Source of the DNA: Gammaproteobacteria bacterium
GTDB taxonomy: Bacteria; Pseudomonadota; Gammaproteobacteria; Pseudomonadales; Azotimanducaceae
Length of the DNA: 64,000 nt
Direction of reading: 5' to 3'
Assembly (NCBI GenBank): GCA_026707945.1
Contig: JAPOVV010000038.1
Location: 124,001-188,000, forward strand
Positions 56,191 to 64,000 of the stretch are shown piece by piece. The stretch's first letter is position 1. The number at the start of each line of letters is the position of its first letter. The notes under the pieces were generated by a model. It saw nothing but the letters and a program-made list of their open reading frames with translations. It did not search any database and was not told the origin of the DNA. The position numbers and the translations under genes are program-made.

Positions 56191-59100
56191 ATGCTAACCG
56201 CAGCGAGGCGGATTTTTCTGCGATCGACTGGCAACAAACAACTTCGCAACCTCGTGTCCATGCCTTTGTTAGCTCTCATAGCTTTCCTTGGGCATTCAAT
56301 CAACGCACAATCGCCTGACCACGCGTTAACTCAATCCACGTTGACGCTCGAGTGGAGTGAATCTCCCGAGCAGCTAGCCGCAAACCTTCAGCAACTCAAC
56401 AGGGAATTCAAGGCGGCAAAAGGTTCCCGTGGCGCACGGTTCGCGAATTACTCGATTCGCGACGCCACGAGATCACTCTTTGAGTTTTACGACCAGGAAG
56501 GTCTATATATCACGAATCAGGAGCGGCGTGACTATTCGCACCAGCTAGAGATTCGGCTAAAACCTGGTATGACGGTCGACTTCGAAGCGTTGCCGCAGTC
56601 CAACAAGCAGATCACGCTCGTCGTGGACGCAGTCGCCAAGACCGTCACAGAGATTCGTCGGCTTGTCCACGCGTCAGAGGTCGATGGCGCGCTTGCAGCG
56701 CGAGGAAGGCTCAATACGCCCTCGTCGTTGACGGTATCGATCACCGTGACCGATGTAGAGGAACGTCCTGTCGTAACGACGCCGTACCTTCCTTCATCCA
56801 ACCACCAGCGCGGCTTTCTACTCCGACTCAACGCGCAAGATGGCGCATATCGATTACCCGCTGAACGTGTGTTCCGTGACCCGGAGGGTCGCCCGCTGTT
56901 CTTCAAAGAGCATACGGAAGATGTCGAGGTAAGGGAATTCGTAGGCTACTCGCCGAATTTCGGTGAGCGAACAGTCAATATCGGCAGTACTGAAAACGAC
57001 ACGAATTACATCGTAGGTAATTCGCCGATAACCGACGGTAGTGTTGTCCGAGTAAGAATTGAAGGTACGACGATTGTCATTACGCCGGTTGCTGGCGTGG
57101 TTGACAGAATTAGAAAGGCGGAGATTTGGGTGCGCGGTTGGGATCATCGAGGTCCAACTGCGGTTTTACCCCGCCTGGACCCAGCAACGGCGGAATCATT
57201 AGCCAAGATTACCGTGCTTGTTCAAACAGGCAACAACCGATTACCCCAATGGTCTGGCAACGCGACGGGCTTTTCCATCTCCGTTAGGGAGGGATTTACT
57301 GGACCTCTTGTACCGCAATTCGGTTCCTGGGACGCAACGGACCCCGATAACGACCAAATTACGTACGCATTGTTTGATACGACAACGCGCGATGCGTGTG
57401 CGTCGCCTGCAGGACAGCCGGGAATAAGTTTCGCAGGGGCTTGTATTCGCTTGCAATCGACGGTAAACGTCGTCCTTCAGCTCGACGGGGATTTGGATTA
57501 CGAGTTAGTTCGTAGCAATCCCGTCGGTCAATTCACACTGCTTGCGATCGATTCAAAAGGAGCGGTCGCGGAAGCGACGATCCGAATCCAAGTATTGAAT
57601 GTCGATGAACCAATTACGGGTGGCTTCAAAACCAGCGCACTCAGCATTCATCTACCGACCACGGCGGTAAAACGCTTCGATCTAAGCACGCTCTTCTTCG
57701 ATCCGGAAGATCAGGACACGCTTACGTTTCGTGCGACCTCCGGCTCGTCAGCGGTTGTTTCCGTCAATGAGCGACCAGATCCCATCCTTGAGATTACTGC
57801 GCTCAGACTCGGTCGAACCACCATTCATGCGTGGGCAACGAGTACGACAGGTGAAACTCGACACTCGTCAATGACTGTCATAGTGAAGGACACCAATGAA
57901 CCGCCGGAATTTCCTGGCGGCGTCAGCGGCTTTCAAATGTTCGTTGCTGAGACCGCACCGATCGGTACAAAACTCACCACGACGATTTCAGCAACGGATC
58001 CAGACTTCGGCGACGTGCTGACCTTCAGTCTGGAGGATAACGATCATTTCAGACTTTCGTCCGAAGGTCTACCGGCCAATCAAATCCAACTTGCCACCAA
58101 GGCACAGTTGGATTTCGAAACCCAAGCCAATTACGCCCTCACGCTGACGGTCAGCGATGACGTCACGAGCGACGACGTCGAGATACGTATCGGTTTGTTG
58201 GACATCGACGAAGCCGTCCGAGCCACACCCGCGCAGATTGCCCCAATCCATCTGAGCGTGAACGGTACGCATACCTTTGATGCGAAAGTGCACTTTGTCG
58301 ATGAAGACGGTCATACGCCACATCTCCGCGTCGGCTCATTCGACTCAACGATTGCAGAAATCTTTGTGCGTAACACCGGCGAAGTTCAGATTTTCGCGAA
58401 AAGTAACGGCACAACCGAAGTTACGTTGACAGCGACGGACACGTCCGGCGGCGTCGCAGCGAAGCGTTTCACGGTTACCGTAGAAGAAAGCGAACCGCCG
58501 ATGGTGAGTCGTCCGGTACCCGATCAGTCCATCCAAACAGGGTTGGTAGAAATCTCCCTGGTAGGGCTTTTTACGGACCCGGATAGCGACGTATCAATTG
58601 CGGAAGTCTCTTCAAGCGATGAAGACGTGGTTTGGGCGATCCTACCGCGTAGCGAGCCGGACACGCTCGTGCTCTATGCCTGGAAGGTAGGAACCGCAGA
58701 TATCACGGTTATAGCGCGTGATCCTGCTGGGAACGAGGCGTCGCATACCTTCACCGTGACCGTGACAGATGAAGAACCACCGGTCACGGAGGCACTAATC
58801 CCCGATCAAACACTTACTGTGGGTCAGCGCCATGGCTCGCTGAGCTTGCTGGAGGCGTTCTCGACGGCTGAGCAGCAGCCGACGTCATTCGAGATGAGCT
58901 CGAGCGCGCCGTCGACGGTTGCGGCCGATATTGCCAACTCGGACGTGATTGCATGGTGGCATGCGTTGACTTGCACCCAGAAAGTCGCTGCGGTCGGAGA
59001 CACCGGCGGGGCGGACGCATCAAACCCCTATTGTCAGGACTTCGTGTCATTAAGTGTTCAACATAAGGTGATTGTCCGTGCAGTAGCGGGTCATCACGCA

Positions 59101-61167
59101 TTGCTGCAGGGTATCGCGTTGGGCAGTGCGGAAATTACGGTAACGGCCACGTACGGGTCAGGTGCGATCACAACCACATCCTTTACCGCGACCGTCGAAG
59201 CGATGGTTGCCAGTGTCGCTTCCTCCGTGCCTCAACACGTCGCATACTTAGGTGAACCACTTACTGTCAATGTTCAGAACCTGTTAGGCGTAGGTACACC
59301 TGTAAACGTACTGAAGGTTGCAGCGCGCGAGAGCGACATTGCAAGCGTTCGTCTAAGCGTAGATCAGCGATCCGTCGAGATTAACGGCATCGAAATCGGC
59401 TCTACGTCGGTTGCGCTATTGGGTATCGATGCAACAGGTCAGGCTCACGCGATCCAATTTAGCGTTCGAGTCGCGAATCGGGCACCACAAGTCTCGGCAT
59501 CATCGCTCGTTATGTTGCTCGAGGTTGGTGAAGAACCCTATATTCAGGACCTCCACGCGGTGTTCAGCGACACTCACGCATTGCGTTTTGAGCTGATGGA
59601 TGGCCAAGCGACGGATTTCATTGATGCGAGCATTCAGGACTCGGATCTGGTGGTGTCGCCACGACGTAAAGGGTCGACACATCTAGCAGTACGCGCGACT
59701 GACACGTTTGGCGCATCGGCCACCGCCGTGTTCGAGATTACAGTGAGCGAAGACCTTCTCAACGAAGCGGCTTCTGAAGCACTGGCTGGGTATAGTCGAG
59801 CGATACTGAGCAGTGTCAGCTCGGTGATTGGGTCGCGCGTTAGTGCGCCACTTCGAGTGCCTGACCTGCAACATAGCCAAGCGGGGCTCGAAAGACACTT
59901 GTTTGACGAGAGATCGTCTCGTGGTCTAGATCAAGTAGTACCTGACCTTGGTTCTACACAGGATCCGATTGATGACCAATCGACCGTACATAGTGGATCG
60001 GCATTAGATAGTCGTTCAATGCCGCACATCTCGCATACATTCGCTAAAGCGGACGATACGAGTTATTGGACACTTTGGTCCGATTCGGATTCGCAGTCTT
60101 ATCACGGCGACAGCCATCGCGGACAAACGCGGTCGCACTACGTGGGTACAGATGTTGTTGTGAATAACCGAATCCAAGCTGGCCTCGCGGGATCGCAAAC
60201 AAAAGGCACAGGTGACTACAGATATGGCAATGCCCAACGATGGTTCGATATCGAACAATCCTTCTTGTCGCCTTACATGCGCTATCAAGTTCGCGACGAT
60301 ATATCCATATGGACGATCGCATCCATGGGTCGCGGAAGAATGGCGCTAGCCATGAATAGAGACGAAAAACCAACTCCGACGCACGAACTAAGCACCTCTG
60401 CGGTTATTTTCGGCGCAGCGAGCGAACTCACTCAATTGGATCGGTTAGATCTCGCTTGGTCAGGCGATATCGCCCATTTGTTGACGAACGCAGATGCGTT
60501 GGATCAGGATGGGACCACACTATTCGCACGCGAACAGCGCGTTCGAAGCGGACTGTCTGCGTCCTACAACGTGCCGATATCCTCAAGGATCGTCCTTGAA
60601 CCGTTCCTAACGGTAAATCTACGTTATGACAAAGGAAACGACCAGGAAGGCGGTGGGCTTGAGAGCATAGGCGGTGCCCGTATGACAGCCGGCGGGTTCG
60701 ATGTTGAGATTCGTGGTCGTCGCTTCGAACTTAGCGATAAACAAGCTTATCGAGAGCAAGGATTCGCGATTTCGACCACGTACAACTCGTCTCGAACTCC
60801 TCTCGGCTGGTCCTTCTCGCTTACTCCAACTTGGGGAGACGTCCAAACATCATTCAATCCGTTTTCGTCACACCAAAACTCCGCATCGCGCTTTAACCCT
60901 TGGGTCGAGTCCAATGCGCGTGCAAACATGTTGGGTGTTGAAGGATCGTTGAGTTACGGCATCGTGACAGATCGAGACCGATTCATCTTGACGCCGTATT
61001 TGGAGACACGCGCCAATAGCGTGAATGAACATCGATTGGGAGTGCGTCTGCAAGGACTAACCCGATCCACACGGGCGTTAGAGTTTGATTTAATGATGAA
61101 GCGCGTGGGTCAGGTAGTCGACGATGCCGATGTCGGCGTTGTCTTTGCGGCGACATTGCGACTATAA
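56191..61167 (+). CDS. Giant Ig/cadherin-repeat adhesin with C-terminal outer-membrane barrel (paralogue 3)
   Basis: The 1658-residue protein has a signal peptide (basic start, core MPLLALIAFLGH, cleavage after NAQ near residue 40). The N-domain has TVDFEAL and VFRDPEGRPLFF, matching the other two adhesins. About eight Ig/cadherin-like units follow, less regular than in the paralogues. The linker AGYSRAILSSVSSVIGSR lies near residues 1199-1217. The barrel (about 1285-1658) begins YWTLWSDSDSQSYHG and ends FAATLRL. It should be anchored in the outer membrane with the repeats exposed. ATG 56191 is the start; ATG 56260 is too close to the signal core to be likely. The gene follows a DUF5678-like gene on the same strand. 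Confidence 0.85.
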   Translation: MLTAARRIFLRSTGNKQLRNLVSMPLLALIAFLGHSINAQSPDHALTQSTLTLEWSESPEQLAANLQQLNREFKAAKGSRGARFANYSIRDATRSLFEFYDQEGLYITNQERRDYSHQLEIRLKPGMTVDFEALPQSNKQITLVVDAVAKTVTEIRRLVHASEVDGALAARGRLNTPSSLTVSITVTDVEERPVVTTPYLPSSNHQRGFLLRLNAQDGAYRLPAERVFRDPEGRPLFFKEHTEDVEVREFVGYSPNFGERTVNIGSTENDTNYIVGNSPITDGSVVRVRIEGTTIVITPVAGVVDRIRKAEIWVRGWDHRGPTAVLPRLDPATAESLAKITVLVQTGNNRLPQWSGNATGFSISVREGFTGPLVPQFGSWDATDPDNDQITYALFDTTTRDACASPAGQPGISFAGACIRLQSTVNVVLQLDGDLDYELVRSNPVGQFTLLAIDSKGAVAEATIRIQVLNVDEPITGGFKTSALSIHLPTTAVKRFDLSTLFFDPEDQDTLTFRATSGSSAVVSVNERPDPILEITALRLGRTTIHAWATSTTGETRHSSMTVIVKDTNEPPEFPGGVSGFQMFVAETAPIGTKLTTTISATDPDFGDVLTFSLEDNDHFRLSSEGLPANQIQLATKAQLDFETQANYALTLTVSDDVTSDDVEIRIGLLDIDEAVRATPAQIAPIHLSVNGTHTFDAKVHFVDEDGHTPHLRVGSFDSTIAEIFVRNTGEVQIFAKSNGTTEVTLTATDTSGGVAAKRFTVTVEESEPPMVSRPVPDQSIQTGLVEISLVGLFTDPDSDVSIAEVSSSDEDVVWAILPRSEPDTLVLYAWKVGTADITVIARDPAGNEASHTFTVTVTDEEPPVTEALIPDQTLTVGQRHGSLSLLEAFSTAEQQPTSFEMSSSAPSTVAADIANSDVIAWWHALTCTQKVAAVGDTGGADASNPYCQDFVSLSVQHKVIVRAVAGHHALLQGIALGSAEITVTATYGSGAITTTSFTATVEAMVASVASSVPQHVAYLGEPLTVNVQNLLGVGTPVNVLKVAARESDIASVRLSVDQRSVEINGIEIGSTSVALLGIDATGQAHAIQFSVRVANRAPQVSASSLVMLLEVGEEPYIQDLHAVFSDTHALRFELMDGQATDFIDASIQDSDLVVSPRRKGSTHLAVRATDTFGASATAVFEITVSEDLLNEAASEALAGYSRAILSSVSSVIGSRVSAPLRVPDLQHSQAGLERHLFDERSSRGLDQVVPDLGSTQDPIDDQSTVHSGSALDSRSMPHISHTFAKADDTSYWTLWSDSDSQSYHGDSHRGQTRSHYVGTDVVVNNRIQAGLAGSQTKGTGDYRYGNAQRWFDIEQSFLSPYMRYQVRDDISIWTIASMGRGRMALAMNRDEKPTPTHELSTSAVIFGAASELTQLDRLDLAWSGDIAHLLTNADALDQDGTTLFAREQRVRSGLSASYNVPISSRIVLEPFLTVNLRYDKGNDQEGGGLESIGGARMTAGGFDVEIRGRRFELSDKQAYREQGFAISTTYNSSRTPLGWSFSLTPTWGDVQTSFNPFSSHQNSASRFNPWVESNARANMLGVEGSLSYGIVTDRDRFILTPYLETRANSVNEHRLGVRLQGLTRSTRALEFDLMMKRVGQVVDDADVGVVFAATLRL

Positions 61168-61272
61168 GAGGCGCGACAGATTTAGATTAAGATAAACGAA
61201 TTTAGTCTACGTATTTGTAGACTAATAATATTTTTACTAAAATACTGAGCTTTAAGAGCGCATGATGCATAT

Positions 61273-62487
61273 ATGAGGCTAGTAACGGGTTCGGCAGTCA
61301 CGGGAGAGGACTTTTTCGGACGTGAAATAGAGTTAGACCATCTCTTGCAGAAGGTAATCAACGGAGACCACATCCTATTAACCGGGCAACGACGCATGGG
61401 GAAGACCAGCCTTGCTCGCGAGCTTGGACGTCAATTGGAGGAGCGAGACTGGGTATCGATTTATGTTGACGTTGAAGGCGCGTCATCGATAAAGGACTTG
61501 ATCAGGAAGATCGGACATGCCATTTTCCAAATTGAACCGAAAGCTAAGCAAGTACTACGAAGTATTGGAAAGACGATTCAGCGAATTGAGAAAGTCGAAG
61601 CTTTCGACTTCAGTCTGCAACTCGGTGAATTGCTGGACAGTGGAAGCTGGCGTGAATTGGGTTCACAACTATTTGAAATTTGCAGAAAACACGACAAGAA
61701 TGTGTTTCTCGTGATCGACGAATTGCCGATCCTTCTTTCGAGATTCGAAAAGCAAAATGACAGTTCAGAAGAAATCGAAATGTTGCTCAGTTGGTTCCGT
61801 GCGGAGCTTCAAATGGTGCAGGATACAGAGCTGGTCGTATTGTTTTCGGGAAGTATCGGTCTAGTTCCGCTGGTAACTCGACTTGGGATTTCGGACCGAA
61901 TCAACCACTTGTACCAGTTCCGTCTTGGCCCGTGGAATGAAAAGACATGTATTCAGTGTCTGAAATGTTTGAGCGAGAGCTACGAATTACCTTTGGATGA
62001 AAACGTCCTCCAGGCAATGGTGGACCGATTGGGCATAGGTATACCGTCTCATATACAACTGTTTTTCGACAGGATTCGTATCCATATGCTCATGAACGAC
62101 TTAATTCGCGTCACAGAATCCGATATCGATCTCGTGTACTCTAAGGATTTACTGGGACCACCAAGTTCGAAGGATCTATATCACTTCGAATCTCGTTTAA
62201 GTGACGCATTGAACGACCAAACATACGAAATCGCGATGAAGATTCTTACCGAAGCGGCAGTAAGAGACGTATTTTCAGATCGGTCGAAGCGTGCACTGAT
62301 TTCGATGTATGAGAAAGTAACGGAATCAAGTGTCGAGAAAGTCGCGTGGGCACTGGATACGCTTGAGCAGGATGAGTACCTCGAACGGGATGGGTCCGGA
62401 TACGTTTTCAAGTCGAAGTTGCTTAAGGACTGGTGGACGGTTCGATTTGAGCATTCATACAAACCATTGAACGATTCCCACGGTTAA
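61273..62487 (+). CDS. P-loop ATPase with C-terminal winged helix, first of a pair
   Basis: The 404-residue protein starts FFGREIELDHLL, then Walker A GQRRMGKTS (near residues 38-46) and Walker B VFLVIDELPILL. The rest is helical and ends in a winged-helix-like part (SVEKVAWALDTLEQDEYLER). This fits the ORC/Cdc6-like and STAND-related ATPase group (PF01637-type AAA). It lacks a signal peptide and is cytoplasmic. TAA at 62485-62487 is 17 bases from the start of the second ATPase, so they are surely one operon. Function unknown; such ATPases occur in regulatory and defence systems. Confidence 0.75.
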   Translation: MRLVTGSAVTGEDFFGREIELDHLLQKVINGDHILLTGQRRMGKTSLARELGRQLEERDWVSIYVDVEGASSIKDLIRKIGHAIFQIEPKAKQVLRSIGKTIQRIEKVEAFDFSLQLGELLDSGSWRELGSQLFEICRKHDKNVFLVIDELPILLSRFEKQNDSSEEIEMLLSWFRAELQMVQDTELVVLFSGSIGLVPLVTRLGISDRINHLYQFRLGPWNEKTCIQCLKCLSESYELPLDENVLQAMVDRLGIGIPSHIQLFFDRIRIHMLMNDLIRVTESDIDLVYSKDLLGPPSSKDLYHFESRLSDALNDQTYEIAMKILTEAAVRDVFSDRSKRALISMYEKVTESSVEKVAWALDTLEQDEYLERDGSGYVFKSKLLKDWWTVRFEHSYKPLNDSHG

Positions 62488-62504
62488 GTGGAGGCACTAG
62501 ATCA

Positions 62505-64000
62505 TTGGCTACCTCGCACGGGCAACTATTTAGAACATTCAATCCTGGACTAGCGCAGTCCGACGTCGAAATTGTTGATCAATTTGTCGTTCGACACAAA
62601 GAGCTACGCATAGTAGTCGATACGATAAAGGAGAACATGGCGAGCGATATATGCCAGCACATATTGATTATCGGCCAGCGTGGCTCAGGAAAAACGATGT
62701 TACTTGCGCGGGCTGCTGCGGAGCTACGCAAGGATTCAGAATTTGAAGGTGTGATTCCGGTTCGGTTTTCTGAAGAAAGTGACGAAGTCGTCCACGCTGC
62801 GAGCTTTTGGCTAGAAGTGCTCTACCAAGTGGCTCAAGAGATCGGGACAAGTGATCCCAAGTTGGCGAAGGACACACATGCGACCATAGCGGATTTGTCG
62901 GACCGATGGAGAGATTCCACAGCGGAAGAACAGGCTCAATCAGCCGCTTTGAGATTGGTACAGCGTCTCAGTGCGAAGGTAGTTCTCATGGTAGAGAATC
63001 TCCAGTCGCTCTTTGAAAATACGGATGAGAGCTTTGGATGGAAATTACGCGAGGCGCTCCAGTCGTCCTCGAACCTGACGCTCGTCGGAACCGCGACTCT
63101 GCGGTTTAAGGGTATAGACCGGCTTGATATGCCGTTCTTCGAATTCTTTCGTGTGGTGAATCTTGCTCCGCTCAATCTGGATTCCTGTAAAGAACTTTGG
63201 AATAAGCTCACACTAAATCGCTTCCCTTCAAGACAAATCCGACCATTAGAAATACTGACGGGTGGCAACCCAAGGTTATTGGTCGTTGCTTCAAATCTCG
63301 CACTCCATGACTCATTGAAACAGCTGATGGATGAACTGATTCGACTAATCGATCTCCATACAGAGTACTTTAGGAGTCGACTTGAGGAAATCCCCACCAA
63401 AGAACGGATCGTCTTCCTTTCAATGTTGGATCTCTGGCAGGATTCGACATTGAAGGAAATCGCTACACGTGCTCGGATGAGTAGGCAAAGTGCTTCTGGT
63501 TTGCTGAATCGGCTGACGACTCGAGGGGCAGTTGTGAAGCTAGGATCAGGAAGAAAGCACGTCTACTCCGTAAACGAGAGACTGTTTTGCTTTTACTACA
63601 AGCTTCGGTATAAAAATGACGGCGTTGCCGTAGTTGAACAATTGGTGAACTTCATGGTGTCGTTCTACAGTGGTGCGGAGTTGAAGCAACTACGTAAGGC
63701 GATAAGTGAAGAAGCTAGGGGCACCCCGTTCATTTTCGATGGACTGTTAAAGGCTAAAGAAAATTTTAGATTTGACACTAACAATGATCTATATGAGTGG
63801 AGTAGGGGTTTCGACAGAGATGCACTTAACTCGATAGCTAATCTCTTGTGGGTGAACGAGATTCTTGAAAGTAGCACGGGTGGGGCTCGAGAAACGTCAG
63901 ATGACGAAGAAAGCGCGGCTAAAACGGTTCGTGAAGATCGGAATCAGATAAATCAAGAAGAACCTGCGTCTTCGCAAATCGTGATATCCATCATGCAGCG
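62505..64000 (+). CDS. P-loop ATPase with winged helix, second of a pair, cut by window edge
   Basis: Starting at TTG 62505 behind GGAGG, I read 498 codons that run off the window. A short N-terminal part is followed by Walker A IIGQRGSGKTMLLARA near residues 51-66. The Walker B-like strand is KVVLMVENLQSLFEN, where the usual DE is EN. LTLVGTATLRF acts as sensor, and a winged helix includes STLKEIATRARMSRQSAS, then GLLNRLT. The last part is a helical region with an acidic, low-complexity tail beginning (TSDDEESAAKT), so the protein may extend into another domain. It belongs to the AAA/STAND-type ATPases. It is probably co-translated with the first ATPase. Confidence 0.72.
   Translation, partial: MATSHGQLFRTFNPGLAQSDVEIVDQFVVRHKELRIVVDTIKENMASDICQHILIIGQRGSGKTMLLARAAAELRKDSEFEGVIPVRFSEESDEVVHAASFWLEVLYQVAQEIGTSDPKLAKDTHATIADLSDRWRDSTAEEQAQSAALRLVQRLSAKVVLMVENLQSLFENTDESFGWKLREALQSSSNLTLVGTATLRFKGIDRLDMPFFEFFRVVNLAPLNLDSCKELWNKLTLNRFPSRQIRPLEILTGGNPRLLVVASNLALHDSLKQLMDELIRLIDLHTEYFRSRLEEIPTKERIVFLSMLDLWQDSTLKEIATRARMSRQSASGLLNRLTTRGAVVKLGSGRKHVYSVNERLFCFYYKLRYKNDGVAVVEQLVNFMVSFYSGAELKQLRKAISEEARGTPFIFDGLLKAKENFRFDTNNDLYEWSRGFDRDALNSIANLLWVNEILESSTGGARETSDDEESAAKTVREDRNQINQEEPASSQIVISIMQ

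Noticed and set aside
1-64000. tRNA or rRNA genes
   Set aside because: I looked for cloverleaf-like GTTCGA..C loops and rRNA core sequences and found none convincing.

Overview
The window looks like chromosomal DNA of a Gram-negative bacterium, probably a gammaproteobacterium. This is an inference from outer-membrane beta-barrels, C-terminal autotransporter barrels, a lipoprotein, FitA/AbiEi-type genes and IS1595/IS30/IS110 transposases; no rRNA, tRNA or taxonomic marker is present. Base composition is mixed: most genes are near 50% GC, but 20.6-22.0 kb and 26.7-29.2 kb are clearly AT-richer. Several genes seem to start with TTG or GTG behind good Shine-Dalgarno sites.

Layout. 0-1.6 kb: the 5' part of a secreted subtilisin-like protease (minus), cut by the window edge. 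1.7-4.2 kb: three plus-strand genes that together look like a sterol-modification set: an emopamil-binding-protein-like (EXPERA) isomerase, a sterol desaturase-family di-iron enzyme, and a 3-beta-hydroxysteroid dehydrogenase/NSDHL-like enzyme. 4.4-9.7 kb: an exported FG-GAP protein and an ABC-2 permease/M1-like fusion lacking HEXXH. 9.9-12.2 kb: small genes with visible decay, namely a DUF5678-like gene followed by a retropepsin-like gene whose catalytic Asp is Gly, and a FitA-like antitoxin followed by the stump of a PIN toxin. 12.3-17.7 kb: a 1797-residue secreted metzincin with thrombospondin type 3 and FG-GAP repeats. 17.7-23.7 kb: membrane proteins, an AbiEi-type regulator, a decayed IS1595 copy and a DUF1353 gene. 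24.2-30.8 kb: IS110, intact IS1595, an AT-rich Calx-beta/FG-GAP/FN3 protein and IS30. 31.1-33.2 kb: a small secreted protein and a second metzincin. 35.0-41.4, 48.8-55.2 and 56.2-61.2 kb: three paralogous giant adhesin-like proteins made of Ig/cadherin-like repeats plus an outer-membrane barrel. Between the first two lie a broken amino-acid-binding protein gene, a small barrel, a HEPN-like gene, a frameshifted gene and about 2.9 kb of gene-poor DNA. 61.3-64.0 kb: two adjacent P-loop ATPase genes, the second cut by the edge.

How it fits together. Most intact genes encode envelope or extracellular proteins (three proteases, three FG-GAP proteins, three giant adhesins, small barrels), so the region reads as a cell-surface and secretome island riddled with insertion sequences and gene remnants. 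The two most interesting units are the compact sterol-like trio and the tandem ATPase operon whose remaining part lies outside the window.
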